Below, in pieces: positions 12,753-25,213 of a DNA stretch of 64,000 nucleotides. Below the pieces are notes generated by a model, which had not been told where the DNA came from, did no database searches, and worked only from the letters and a program-made list of their open reading frames with translations. Position numbers and translations under genes: made by a program. The stretch is from Pithys albifrons albifrons (taxonomy: Eukaryota > Chordata > Aves > Passeriformes > Thamnophilidae), in NCBI RefSeq assembly GCF_047495875.1, contig NC_092463.1, forward strand, positions 12,534,622-12,598,621. The letters run 5' to 3'. The first letter of the stretch is position 1. Each line of letters starts with the position of its first letter.

Positions 12753-14770
12753 AAAATATTAAAGTTCCTCTTTTATGAAAAATATAGATGCAATCCTAAA
12801 CCCACTGATGTCAGTGGCATAACCCAGTATTAAACATGAGCAGAACTAGTCATTTAATTATGGAAATAAACTATTAATTATGTCAAGCAGCTATGTGTTT
12901 TGCTAGCAATGAAGACATTTTAACTAGCACTATCTCAGTACTAGCAAGCAGAGTAAGATTGAACTATCTAATTAATTTTAATTTCTTTTGTATTGTTAAC
13001 ATAGTTCTAATTTTAACATATTAACATGTTTAACACCTGCACCCCTAACTGCCTCCTTTCCACAGAAAGCCAGCCATGTCCCTTCCCTTACAGACAAAAC
13101 TAGAAAGTTCCAGCCACTAGGGTTAGTGTTCAGAATAAGAAAAAAAATCTTTTAATGACGAAATTATAATATGGACAGAGACAAAGAGACTAGAGAAAAG
13201 GGCAGACTCCAAAATCTGACTTCAGAAAGCAGGGTGTTGCACAGCTGGCACACACACAACACACAAGCACATGCAGTCTTCACTGTCATGCCCAGTATTA
13301 GTTATCCATCAACCAATCAAAACATCTGAGAAAGGCAGACTTTTCCATAACTATACTATCAGATATGTCCGAGAAGCAAATCACCATTTTTACTTAGAAA
13401 AAACAAAACAAAAACATGTACATTGAAGGTAAAGCTTAGTCACAATATCCTAACCAGCTCATCAGTCAGCACATACAGACTGGAAGACAAACCAAATGCA
13501 ATTCCACACCAGCCACAAAATACTTCTTCTTAGAAGAGGGATGATTACTGCAATGAAACGTGATATGTACGATAAAGGACAGTAAGTCGTTAGTTCCATA
13601 GTAATGAAGTAACTTCTCTAAAGAGCAACATTTTTTAAAATGTTTCTTTGTCCTTTAAATTAAAAGGAATTTATAACTAACACTTGTCTTTATAGAATAA
13701 ATATATACCAAAATGTCATTTAGGTTCCTTCTATGAGGTTTCACCTAAAGATCAAAGTCAACAATTCTTAGTACATTGACTGACATTATGACCTTAGAGA
13801 TGCAGCTATATGACACATGCTTAAAATAAAATCTGCTTTAAAGAAAGCAAGGACATGAACATACTGAAAAGAATAGAAACTTCAGAAATTTTTTTTCTAT
13901 TCCTGATGCCAGACAAATCCTACACAATTAATCTCTCTATAGAATCTGAAAAAGTAGAACAAAATTTCTCAAAAAGTTGTTTCCTTGACAACATTGACAG
14001 ACCAAGAGGGGTAAGGAATCAAAGTCATAAGATGCCTTGTAGCTTTGTTAGCAGACATTTTTTTAATATATAGCAGTATGCAGATGCAGTTATAAAGCCA
14101 GACTTCTAGAAAATCAGTAAAGTTAGACTAGGGTTATTTACATTTTTAAAGTCTTGATATTGCTGAATGGGGGTGTATTAGCTACATTATGAAATATCCA
14201 CCATTATTTCACTAACATGGTCATAAAGCAGTTGAAAATGCTTTGCAAGACCACTTGGTGTATCACTCTTCCATTCTTTAAGCTGGGAGACATTTCCCAG
14301 TAGAAAAAAACTAATGCCATTAAAGAGCTGAAAACCTCACCCAAAAGCTGAGAGGTTCACTGCATTTTTGACACCTGTTTTTTTAAGTTTCATACAAGTG
14401 TTTAGATAAATTCTAATCCAAAGCAGCACTGAATTTAGTTCTTGTTAGTGCAGAAAGAAAGAAACAATGGCCTATCAAACCCTACAGAGATCAGGATGGT
14501 GCTATTTATACTCAAAGAAACATACTCCTTTGAAAAAATCCTTTGATGCCTAAGTGTGTGTCAACCACTAAGAACATAATAAGAACTATACAAGCCATCT
14601 CCAGCTGTGGACTCTAAAAAAGTGAACAAAAGCATTACAAGGATTCCTGTTTCCTTGACAACAGCATCGCTGGGAACAAGAAAATAATTAAAAAAATATA
14701 TCTCTCTAACAGCAATCTCTAAACATTATCGAGGCATTACCATAACAAATATGAAACACCTCTTATCCAC

Positions 14771-14858
14771 ACAAACCTCTGGGATGAAGAGACCAAAATC
14801 CACGACTTCCACGAACTGCTCTTTGTTGCCATACGTCACCAGCTTTTGCAGAACAATG
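14771..14858. other. Coding-like patch, open on both strands
   Basis: Plus strand: an open frame reads LWDEETKIHDFHELLFV and is followed by a near-perfect donor (GTGAGT at 14859), but no acceptor is evident upstream. Minus strand: the same bases read QKLVTYGNKEQFVEVVDFG, with a weak GTTTGT after it and an in-frame stop just before it. Three CpGs are retained in AT-rich surroundings. It is not recognisable WDR25 sequence in either direction. It could be a fragment of a retrocopy, an exon of an unrecognised transcript, or a conserved element. Confidence 0.25.
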
Positions 14859-15331
14859 GTGAGTTATCTTTTGCATCCTGACCTGCAGTATCATTTAGTC
14901 ATAAGCACAGTCAGAAGCTTTCACTGATGGTCAAGTACATTCCTTCCTGCATGATACTCCTTTTCGTACAAAATAAGCATAAAGGAGAACACTCCTCGTT
15001 GAAATGTATGAAATAATTTTGTTAGAAAAAAGATTGAGGTATACAAAAAAGGCCTTTCAGTGCTCAGGAAACTGGTATTACTGTGCAGGTATTGATCACA
15101 TAAGGGTACTTCCCTGTTAATGATCAGCAAGCTAAAAGTCATTGGAAAAGCTACACACAGCTCTAAATAAACAACGGAAGGTCAGAACCTTCATAAAGAC
15201 AAGTCAGCTTCAGTATTTCACAACAGCCTCTTTAGTAGCCTCTTCAAGCAAAAAAACCCCTCTTATTTTCACACATCTAAGTAAGCAGCACACGATCTCC
15301 AGAATATGAGCATTTCCTTGCCATTTCCAAG

Positions 15332-15355
15332 ATAATGGGGAGTACTTCCCATTAT
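15332..15355. repeat. Short inverted repeat
   Basis: An 8-bp perfect stem (ATAATGGG / CCCATTAT) encloses an 8-nt loop that itself contains the palindrome AGTACT. No role is evident. Confidence 0.5.
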
Positions 15356-16384
15356 TTTTAAGATACAGTATTAAAAACATACCAAGAGCAGAGATCTTCT
15401 TTAATACATTTCAAATAAAGAATATATATATTAAATAGGATGACTTCCCAAATTCTCATCATCACCTAGTTAAAGGAACACTGCCACAATTAGGTTTTAA
15501 AAATTAATCTAAGAATTGCAACACTTGAGGCACCAGCAGCATGATAGGTAAAATTCTGCTTAGTGAACAGTTTGAATGCAGCCTAACAGTGACAGGGCTA
15601 CAGCCATCTGACAGCTATGCCTGAGAGTATAGAAAATATGCTGGCAGTTTAAATTCATTCCTTCATAAACAGACACCCATGTGACAGAACAACAAGAAAC
15701 ATTGCCTATTTCAAGTGAATTGTGTGCACAATGGCTGAAAACAGAAATATTAGATTTAGTTATTCTGGGGCAAGGTAGCAGCACTACCCAGGAAATGTGT
15801 ATTGCCACCATCTGTGCTACACACAGTTCATGGATGGATGGAGGCTATCATCTTCTATCATTCAGTACAAGGCAACTGGATCAGGAATAACAAAATTCCT
15901 GGGATATACTACTGTGCTATCTTTCTCCTAAGAGGCACTCAACCACAAAATAATAAAATATTTTGAAAATATGATTAAAAATGTTATTTCTTGTAGCATT
16001 TGATACTCACCAGGAAGCAAAATCTGTACATTAAATTTGATGAGTATGAGTAACATACCACTCTAGGTCCAATGATCACAAGAGTATCAGAAGATGGGGG
16101 AAGTATCTAGACAAAAATCTCTTGAGGTAGCATGTTTCAGAGATAACTACTTTGGTATTCAGAAATCCCTGACTTGAAAACAAGCAGAAATCAGAAGAGG
16201 ACTAAAAGGCACCACAAACATTTGACATTTCATCTTCTCTACACATCTACTTATGGACTCTTACTAGAGACTGAATCCTGGGCTAGACAGAGCCATGGTC
16301 TGAACCAGTATGGTTCTTGTGTTCTTAATTATGGGAAGCCAGCAATGCCTTTGTTCAACAGGCTCATATTAATAAACTGATTGC

Positions 16385-16917
16385 ATTGAGTCTAGCTGAG
16401 ATGGAGTTCATTTCCCCATAGCAGCCCTCGTGGTGCTGTGCTTTGCATTGTTAACTACACACACCAGTGATTTGGTTGCTGCTGAGCAGAGCTGGCACAG
16501 TATCAGCATGGTCTCTCAACACTCCTTTTTCCCCCACCATATCAAGGACAAGATCCCAGGAGGGGACACAAGTAGGGCAGCTGACCCAAACTAACCAAAG
16601 GGATATTCCATACTGTAAGACATCAGCTCAGATATAAAAGCTAAGGGAAGGATGAGGAATGGGGGGCATTCATTGTGTTCAGTGGCTGCCTGAGAAACCA
16701 TTAGGTGTGCTAAAAGCCCTGCTTCCAGGGAAGTCACCAGACATCACTTATTGATGAGAAGTAGAGAATAAACCTTGTTATCTTCTGCTTTAGTAAATTG
16801 TCTTATCTCAACCAACAAGTAATTTTCCATCTTACTCTCTCCCCTGTCCAGCTTGGAAGAGGAGTAATAGAGCAGCTTGGTGGGCATGTGGCATCCAGGC
16901 AAGGTCAACTCACCACA
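16385..16917 (+). mobile_element. Solo LTR of an avian endogenous retrovirus
   Basis: About 530 bp match the layout of a common avian ERV long terminal repeat. In order: a leader with GAGATGGAGTTCATTT; a GCTGCTGAGCAG stretch; the block CTGACCCAAACTAACCAAAG followed by GGATATTCCATAC; a TATA-like GATATAAAAG at 16631; an AATAAA near 16767; a run resembling TTGTCTTATCTCAACC; and an end near CTCACCACA. No gag, pol or env sequence flanks it, so it is a recombined solo LTR. It is diverged, hence old, and I could not find a confident target-site duplication. It sits antisense to WDR25 within the intron. The ERVL-like assignment is from memory of the family. Confidence 0.75.
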
Positions 16918-19410
16918 CTCATTTTAAGAACTTTTACTTTGCTTGTACAGATTCTGCTGTGACTAAATGGAGATAATGTTCAACAAGGCAAGTAGAGAAA
17001 TAAGAAAAACTTCCAACAATGTATTATAACACAAGACATCCCATCAAAGTGCTATTAATATACATTTTGCATGCTCAAGAATCTCAGCACTTTCTTTTCT
17101 TGATCCTGTTCAACAACAGAGTGAAAGTGCTGAAAATTAAAAAATACTTCGCAACAAACATAATCCCTGCTGTGATGCTCTAAATAAAAAATCAGGAACA
17201 CAAAATTAGAAGCTAACGGATGATTATGTAAAGATGTTACCTGGAGTTAATTTTAAGACAAAATAGGAAATAGAGAATAAAGGCATAGGAGGCTTGAAAT
17301 TATGAGAATTGTTAAAAAGTTAAATCTAGAATCAGTAACTACTGAAAATGGTGACGTCTGTGTGGCTCTATGCAACGAGAAGGTCTGAACAAGACACAAC
17401 CTTTTACTGTTCCCTGCTGCCGAAGACAAACAGCTGTATTCAAGGGTAATGTGTGATTTTGGATTCTGTATTTGGGGTTCCAAACCAGAAACACCTAAAC
17501 AAAGTCTGATGTTCAGAAAGCATTGTATATGTACACCATGGGAACCAGGCACCTTTAATAATGGTGTTGAGTCTCAACATTTATGCAAAAAACACGAGAT
17601 GAGATATTAAAATCACAAACACTACTTTGGTGCTTAAGTAGGAAAACCCAAAAAATGGCAGTAGTGGCCTAATGTCATTTACAGCTGCCATTCAAACAGA
17701 AGGTAGAGAAGTGTTATTCAAAGAAAACAATTTAATCAGATCAGACAATAATGTTTCACAATGCTTAAAACACATACCTGAGCTAAAAGCATAAGCCACT
17801 CATAATACACTTACAATGTAACTGTGAAGAATAACACTGTCACAGTAAGAGCTCAAAACAGTACCTTTTCCTACCATGAATCAGGATTCCTGTCCCTTTC
17901 TCCAGCTACCTAGGCCAGAGCTTCCAAAGGGGAAGCTAAAATTTCCAAGAAAACAGAGGGCAAAAAATTTGTAAAAGCCTAAAACTAGAGTGGTGTTTTT
18001 TCCTCCATTCCTTACAAATTTAAAGTTTAGCATGAAATATTCTTTTAATGCTCCAGATTTTAAGAACTGTGTGTAATTAATCTGCAATACTTATCACTTC
18101 CCACATGAAGTTCTATCTTATTTTCAGGTCTCTAAGAAAACTCAGGAGTTTTCTTATATGTTTAGCAACACAAGCATAAACTTGTAACTTTGGTGTATCA
18201 AGACACAACACAGAGGTAAATATTAAAGTCTTCCAGTCTTTAGAGTTTAGTTTCCATCCCTTTCTGATATGCTTAGCCACCCCATCTGCTGGTGGAAGTG
18301 CTACTCAGGAGAATCACACCCCTGAGCTGATAACTGATATTTTTTTCAATTCAACCACTGTTTGAGGTTTTTAAAATGCAGTGATACATGAAAAATTCAG
18401 CTCAAACACTTTTAAGGAAAACTATAAAGCCCTCTAAACCAGTCCATTCATTCCTAAATATGCAAGGTATGTATTCAAAATGCTTCGGATTATCTTTCCT
18501 GACACAAGGCTATGCTTCATTCAACAGAAATTGAAGACATCAACTCATTTATTGTAAATATTTTAGCATGACTTACACTGATTCATAAAGATGATGTTAA
18601 AGTGCACATTGGTTAGCCTGAGCGAACACAAATGGAAGACTGTTCTCTCTGTATTTAAACAGGATAAAACCACACACTTAAAAAGTAAGAAACCATATAA
18701 TCAGTTTCATATATACACTTAAGATACCTATCTGCATAATATGAATGATTTAGTCATAGTAAGTTACATGGAAACAAAAAAATTAAAATCACTAAAGTAA
18801 GGTAACTAAACCAAGTGTTTCCTCCTTTTCTCCATGCCAAGGGGGAAAAATAAAAACTTAAGAAAATATTTAAGCACATAAGAACAGATAAGATATACAA
18901 AAATGGCTAAATACTACACAAATTGCACACAGCTACAGATCCCTGATTGAACACAACTTAAACTATCACAGTCATATCAATTCAGACAAAACTTTCAGTT
19001 CTGCGAAATCTTCACTCGTACTTTTCAAAGGACAAATGTCTTAATGCATAGGCTGAATGTAAGGACTGAAACCAAGACATTTACACATAAAAATATTCAG
19101 CCACAGTTATTGGTGTGACTAACAGAGTTTGAGGCTCTGGATTCCCTACTGCCTCTGATCATATAGGAATTTTAAGCTTCTAACTATGCTTTGAGTTTTA
19201 CTCAAATCAAATGTTGAAAGTAAACACTGCAAACATACTGAGAGTCTTCATATTCCTATTAGAGGTAAAGAGGACATGCATCCACTGCCTGGATTTAAGA
19301 TAGCAGGTGTTTTGGGAAGAAAACAACAAAAAAGGTAAGCTGTGGGAAGTTAAAGGATGGAGGGGAAAAAATAGTACATCTTCATTTTCAATCAGTTGCT
19401 TTATGCTCAT

Positions 19411-19612
19411 ACCAGAAGATGGACAACTTCAGGCAACGGCAAACAGCCAATAAATCCCCAGAATACAAAGCGCTGCTGTCACAGTCACCAGAGATTTATG
19501 GGCTCGTGACCCCAGGAAGAGAGAGAAACTGGGCTCCCAACATCCCGTCAATCCTCGATGTCACCGCGCCCTCTGCTGGCCAGGACAGTCCATGTGTGAC
19601 AGCGCAATAATT
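19411..19612 (+). other. GC/CpG-rich intronic patch with 64-codon opening
   Basis: About 200 bp stand out by GC content and retained CpGs from the AT-rich intron. The plus strand is open from an ATG at 19419 to 19610 (start MDNFRQRQTANKSPEYKALL), and the minus strand is open too. I do not recognise a protein. The patch contains the CTCF core motif described separately, so a regulatory element or exapted repeat is more likely than a gene. Confidence 0.35.
19566..19579 (-). promoter_or_regulatory. CTCF binding-site core (perfect consensus)
   Basis: The minus strand reads CCAGCAGAGGGCGC, which fits the published CTCF core CCASYAGRKGGCRS at all 14 positions. It lies in a CpG-rich 200-bp patch, about 2 kb into the WDR25 second intron. 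CTCF sites act as insulators or loop anchors, and orientation matters: this one reads leftward, with WDR25 transcription. Occupancy cannot be judged from sequence. Confidence 0.6.
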
Positions 19613-21636
19613 AAACTGTTCACTAGGAAAGAACAGTAAGATGTACCCATAGGTGATACCTTTCAAAATACAGAAGTGTGTTTTCATATAATTTGAAACA
19701 GTTACATTATCACTTTATTAAATTTTATACACTCACGTGCTCTGAAGCATTGACAATATACTCTGTTTATACTGAATTTTCAAGCTTTGGAAGAACACAA
19801 AGCAATTAGATTTCTTCAAAAAACAGCTTTACTGTTAATGACTGCTTCCAAGCAGGGGTGGTAACACTACTTCACAAAAAGCAACCTTTCCTTCTGCTTT
19901 GAAGACAAAACAGTCTTGAGATGACTTTCATTTTTTAATAATTTTACATTGCAATAACAACTTTGATTTTCAATCATTTTACATTTAACAAATACATAAT
20001 TTTACTCATCAACAAAATGAGGCTCTGGGATATTAAACAAGCATTAATTATACTGTGTCACAACTTAAGACAAAGTCAAATTCAAATACAGTGAAGCCAG
20101 AAGTACATATAGTTTTGTACAACCCAAATTTAAATTCTTGCTTACCAAAAATGCCTATCAGCACTTCCTGAATATCTTAGTCTTTTTCTTCTAAGTCTGT
20201 TCATCCAGTAACAGACAAGATTTAACTAATTCAATATATTAAGGAAGACTTGGAAGGAAAAACAAACATTTTTTTCCTACAATTTAATGTTTAAGTCAAA
20301 GAGGTTAAAAAAGTTTGGGAAAGATGGAGAAATCCCAACTTTGAAAACAGTTTAAAGTATTCAGACTTTGATGGTCTGATACATTATGCTGACTATAGAA
20401 ATAGAGAAGCCATCATACCTTAAGAGGATAAAAGATAAGCAATTGGGAAGAGGAAATTTTATGCACACTATAGATATGGAGTTTTCTGTGACCACCAAGA
20501 GCTTTAATAGACATCTGGAGACAAAAGCAAAAACTCTGTCCAAGATTCAAAAGCATCCCTGCTTCAAAGGTGCAAAGTCAGCATGTATTTCACAGGGCCC
20601 CATAGCAAAACTGGGGAAAGGGCAAAGGAATGAAAAAATTCTAAGGTAAGAAAAATCATAAAAAAGCCAAACTAAATTAAACTCAATTCTCCACTACAAA
20701 TTAAAGAGCAAAATAGTTATAGAAAAAAAAATCTCAATTTGAATAAGCAATTTAAGAATATTTTTTCCTATACTAAATACAGAATTCAAATTCAGTTTAA
20801 GTTCTCCTCTCTTCTTTAGTTTTAGAAGTATGCTGGTACAAGGGGTGTTCTTGTTTCTACTTGGATTTACTTAAAGTCCTAAATTTTAGAAGCAAGTTTT
20901 AAAATAATTGTGCCTGCTACGGTAAAGACATTTTACATGCAATAAAGGACACTTTTTGTGCCCTCTTATCAAAACTATGTTCCTGTGTAAACCACTTTGG
21001 AAGACTGTTATTTGAACAGGGGTACTATTAGCCCTATGTCTGGGAAAGCATAGACATTCAACATTTTTATTACACATTTTGGAATTAAAAGACTCATTGA
21101 AGTGACTAACAAAGGACTGAAGTCAATTTCACTAAAACTAGAAGGAAAATACACTTTGAGTATTGAGCAAGTAACCCTTGAAACAAAAGTAGGATCATTA
21201 CAGGACACCTTTCTGGGATGCAAGACTTGCCACACTAGTTCTAAAGGAAAACCCATCTGACCTGACCTACCTCCACCAGCAGTGGTCACGTAGGTCTGTC
21301 AGAAAGGTAAAGTTTCTCTAAATACTATTCCAGTTTGGCAGTCAATTGTTTAATGACTTCAGGTGGAATCTGTATGCAGACCACAGTGCTTAAGGTCATT
21401 GTGACAAAACACTGGTACAGGTGATGAGAAATGACCTAGAAATCTAACTTCTTACCTTAAGGTCTAAAACACTGACATGACTAATTAAAAACAAACAAAC
21501 AAATTCTTTCCTAATGGAACTAACTGTGGAACTGTTAAGCACACACAAGCAAAGATGTTGCTCCCAGAAGAGCATTATTTAATATGGTATTTTTAAATTT
21601 GATGATTGGGCAACAAAGCATCTTGTGTTACATTAC

Positions 21637-22353
21637 CTTGACTGTTTTGTCCATAGAAGCTGAGAGAAGCATGTGACTTTGCTCCCGCACAGGACACCAC
21701 TGGATTTCATTAACAGGGCCACTGTGTTTAGACATGCAAAATATTAAACTTTTGGGGACTTCAGTTAATTTATATTTGGATCCCAAATATGGCTTAATTA
21801 ATTCAGAGATCTTTCCCGAAGTCTGCTCTCCTGATATGCTCAGTTTAGCACCACAATCTGAGCTACCTCTCTGATCACATTCTTTTTTTTCAGGCGTACT
21901 GGAATTTCCTTGACGCAATCGTTTGGGGATATATGGTCTAATTCCTTCTATGGTAGTAGCACTGATGTTATGTTTTCTCTTCTGGGAAACGTCATTTCCA
22001 GAGTTTGCTGAAGAGCTTGAAGACTGTTCACAGTTTTTGTAAGCTGCAGATAATGCTGTATGGCCAGAGTAAGCCCTCCTACAATAAGGAGATGTCAAGT
22101 CAGTGTTATGATTCTGTGCATAATGCTCAGAGGGATCCTCACAGACAGTGCTTGTGCTGCAACTGCCAGTGTTCTCCACAGGATGCACTTCGTATGTAGA
22201 TTTTGTACTCAAAATACCAGGTGCAAAGTGCTGAACACGACTCACAAAAGAACTCGGTGAGCTTGTTTGGGTGCCAGAAGCTTGGGGGACTTCAGTCTTT
22301 TCAGTTTCTGTCTCAGAGTCTGAATCTTCATAAGCAACCAGTGATGAATTCAT
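21637..22353 (-). CDS. WDR25: WDR25, first coding exon (partial gene)
   Basis: This exon encodes residues 1-239 of WD repeat-containing protein 25, a little-studied WD40 protein. The start is ATG at 22353-22351 (A at -3), giving [14 protein letters not shown], the conserved WDR25 N-terminus with its acidic-serine stretch. A long polar, serine-rich, probably disordered region follows (about 15-130), then the conserved block [12 protein letters not shown] (about 140-150). The exon ends with the first WD repeat ([12 protein letters not shown] ... [11 protein letters not shown]). The acceptor is TTTATTTTAG just above 22412. The donor GTAATG follows codon 239 in phase 0, exactly where the family continues VWNA. 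The remaining WD repeats are outside the window. The 59 bases 22354-22412 are 5'UTR. Confidence 0.93.
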
Positions 22354-22412
22354 TATGGCTAGACACAGCAAACTCCAGAAATCTCAGTGGTGCAATCCTC
22401 CAAAATTATGAT
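22354..22412 (-). other. WDR25: WDR25 5'UTR part of coding exon
   Basis: This is the non-coding start of the large WDR25 exon, between the acceptor (CTCTTTATTTTAG on the minus strand) and the ATG. A TTG codon in frame upstream is not a credible start. Confidence 0.7.
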
Positions 22413-24674
22413 CTAAAATAAAGAGTTGATTATTCAGAGCACAATTCATGAAAGAGTCTACAATACGAGTAACTTAAGAAATATGCCTTTCTTAACAAAA
22501 AAAGTCAAAATTTTTATTCCTCTTTATCAATGGAATTTATTCTTCTATTATAACATATCTGTACCTTCAATAACACAACACCATTTGCCTCCAAGCCCTT
22601 TGCATACATTTTTAATGCATTGCAGAGGTGTATTTGCATACCATAAAACAATGAACATGAGTATGAAAAGGAAAACAATCTTGCAATATAAATAATGCAA
22701 ATCACTTTACCTTACTTGCAATTTTACTTCTCCCCACACAAACACAAAAGAAATTAATTATGTAGTGGTTTGGTATGTACATTTATAACACAAATACTAC
22801 AACTATTTTGGAGTCAGTCTGAGAATATCGTTTTCTTAACAGTACAGAGGACATGAAAGAAGTAAATAAGGGTTCAACTGGCAACCAAGAAAGTCAACAC
22901 ACTTTTGAACCATTCAGCAGTCTTGCAGTATGAGGAAATTTTCCAGCCATATCCACTGGGCAAGTTCCACACAGCCTTTAGTTTTACAGAACACACCTAA
23001 CAGAAACCACACCAAATTCATTATTTGTATTTACTTACAGAAAAGTAAGAGCACAGATGACTTTATTGTGGAGTAAGTTTTGTCAACGTGTCTGTGAGAA
23101 AAATCTGATGCTGAGACTGCAAATGTAACATGCTGAATAACTCACTCTCATAATAATCCCAGAAAGATTCTTCCATTAATTTAGATTGAGAATGTATAGA
23201 GTTAACTACATTCAAACAATTGATGTGTCTGCAAAGTAATAGTTCAACCTCTCCTGTTTATAAGCAAAACGTACTGCTAAGATGGATCAAATGGGACATT
23301 TTATTTCTGCTTTGTTTCCTTGCCCAGCTGTTGGCACTCACTATGGTGAAGAGATTTAACCCCCAACCCTTTCAGGGTAGCTGATGAAATTCTTGGTTTA
23401 AGTCAGTAAAGAAACTGCCCTCAAAAGCATCTTGATGGACAAGAGAGTGCTGCATGAAAGTCAGTATCTCTGTAAGCATTTGCAGAATCGATGCCACAAA
23501 TGAAGATCCTACAAATTCTCACACAGTAGTGCTCTGGAACTTAAAAAGATTATTCATTTAACTTCAGAACTGGATCTATTTGAATTAAAACAACTATGTT
23601 TCATTGAACCTACAGAGGCTACAGGCTACAGTCTATATCCTGTTATGAAATATCCAAGCATAGATCCAGAAGAAAGGTATTTATTAAGATATACACATCC
23701 ATCATCACAGATCCTTTCCAAGACAGGTGATCAAGATATTTAACTGGAACAAGGTGACCAACATTTCAGCACATAAAAGCAACAAGATCTCCCTCTAGAG
23801 GACATTTTGTCCTTATTTGAAGTTTAAGACAGCTATAAGTGACAGCAAAGAAGAGAAAATTCTATTTTTAGTAATAAAGCTTCATTTATTACAACATTTC
23901 ATTGAAATAGTGACAAAGTAAAAGAATAAGCAGTGTTTCAGGTAAACTAAACCAACAAGTCAATTAAAAAACAGTATATTGAAGATTTTAGTAACAAATT
24001 GAAACATCAAATAAATAGTAGTTTTGAAGGGCTTCGATACTTGTACCAAGTGGTTATGTTTTCTATTGTACTGCTAAAAGCAGGTCCCAGCCAAATGCAT
24101 CTTGTCCAAAGAACAAACACTTTACAAAGCTGGTATCTGGCTAAAAGCTATAAACTAAGATACACAAGTGGATGGAGTTAAACTTGCAAAGCTATTTCTG
24201 TTTTTTTAACACAAAAAACCCTCAAAGTGAGATTCAAAACTAAGTGCAACACAAGGTTAAAAATTTGGAGATGCTGGAAAGAAACTGTCCCATTACATCT
24301 GGTCAGCATAAATCCATCCAACCACACATATCACCCAAGTGATACTACTTTTGTAAACCAAAGCATCTCTCTCATCTAAAGACTTCCCATCAACAACTGT
24401 TGTTAAAGAAACACCACCCAAAGTTTCTTATCCTGCCCTAATTAAAGAAAAACGGGAGGAGAGGAAAAGTACAATGTACTTGATTGAAAACATACTGTAA
24501 CTAGATTGTGGATTTGTTAACGATAGGATTTATAATGCATTGAGCTAATGGAGAAGTTTTCTTTAACTTCCACGCAGGCGATTTATCTAAACACACTGAA
24601 CCAAGGAGTGTTCAGTTGGACAAGCACAACGCCCCACGCCTGCTGAGTGACCACAGGCGCCAGGAGAGGTGACA

Positions 24675-25162
24675 CGGCAGCATCGGCACCACCGCAGGCT
24701 CCCGCACTGTCCCCGCCCGCCCCGGCAGCATCGGCACCCACCGCAGGCTCCCGCACTGCCCCCGCCCGCCCCGGCAGCATCGGCACCCACCGCAGGCTCC
24801 CGCACCGCCCCCGCCCGCCCCGGCAGCATCGGCACCCACCGCAGGCTTCCGCACCGCCCCCGCCCGCCCCGGCAGCATCGGCACCCACCGCAGGCTCCCG
24901 CACTGCCCCCGCCGCCCCGGCAGCATCGGCACCCACCGCAGGCTCCCGCACTGCCCCCGCCCGCCCCGGCAGCATCGGCACCCACCGCAGGCTCCCGCAC
25001 TGCCCCCGCCCGCCCCGGCAGCATCGGCACCCACCGCAGGCTCCCGCACTGCCCCCGCCCGCCCCGGCAGCATCGGCACCCACCGCAGGCTCCCGCACTG
25101 CCCCCGCCCGCCCCGGCAGCATCGGCACCCACCGCAGGCTTCCGCACCGCCCCCGCCCGCCC
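24675..25162. repeat. 49-bp GC-rich minisatellite, ten units, G4-prone
   Basis: Ten head-to-tail units start at 24675, 24723, 24772, 24821, 24870, 24918, 24967, 25016, 25065 and 25114. Most are 49 bp and two are 48 bp. Each starts CGGCAGCATCGGCACC and ends CCCCGCCCGCCC. Units differ at a few positions (ACTGCC versus ACCGCC, CTCCCG versus CTTCCG); units 4 and 10 share the CTTCCGCACC variant. On the minus strand every unit carries four or more G runs with short loops (GGGCGGGCGGGGG then GCGGG), the canonical G-quadruplex pattern. Since 49 is not a multiple of 3 and the unit lacks stops, all frames stay open, which explains the spurious long ORFs. Confidence 0.95.
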
Positions 25163-25213
25163 CGCAGCGCCTCCTCGCTCCCAATGCCCTACAGGCGCCA
25201 GCGGGGAAAAACA

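Larger units (their letters stand above)
1..21636 (-). other. WDR25: WDR25 second intron, partial (no exon seen)
   Basis: The coding exon at 21637-22353 ends in a clean donor, so everything to the left edge is the downstream intron of WDR25 read on the minus strand. I looked for the expected WD-repeat exons (motifs such as VWNA, KFHP and AWD on the minus strand) and found none, so the rest of the gene should lie beyond position 1. The stretch is AT-rich and mostly featureless. Items that stand out are listed separately: a degenerate coding-like segment (1752-2146), a 5S-derived element (4850-5115), CpG-bearing patches (8760-9060, 19411-19612), a solo LTR (16385-16917), simple repeats and a coding-like patch at 14771-14858. 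Scattered short ORFs elsewhere look like chance openings in AT-rich DNA. Confidence 0.7.

Noticed and set aside
13484..13512. Minus-strand GTGTGGAAT, considered as the next WDR25 exon (family continues VWNA)
   Set aside because: No AG immediately before it, and the following translation does not resemble a WD repeat.
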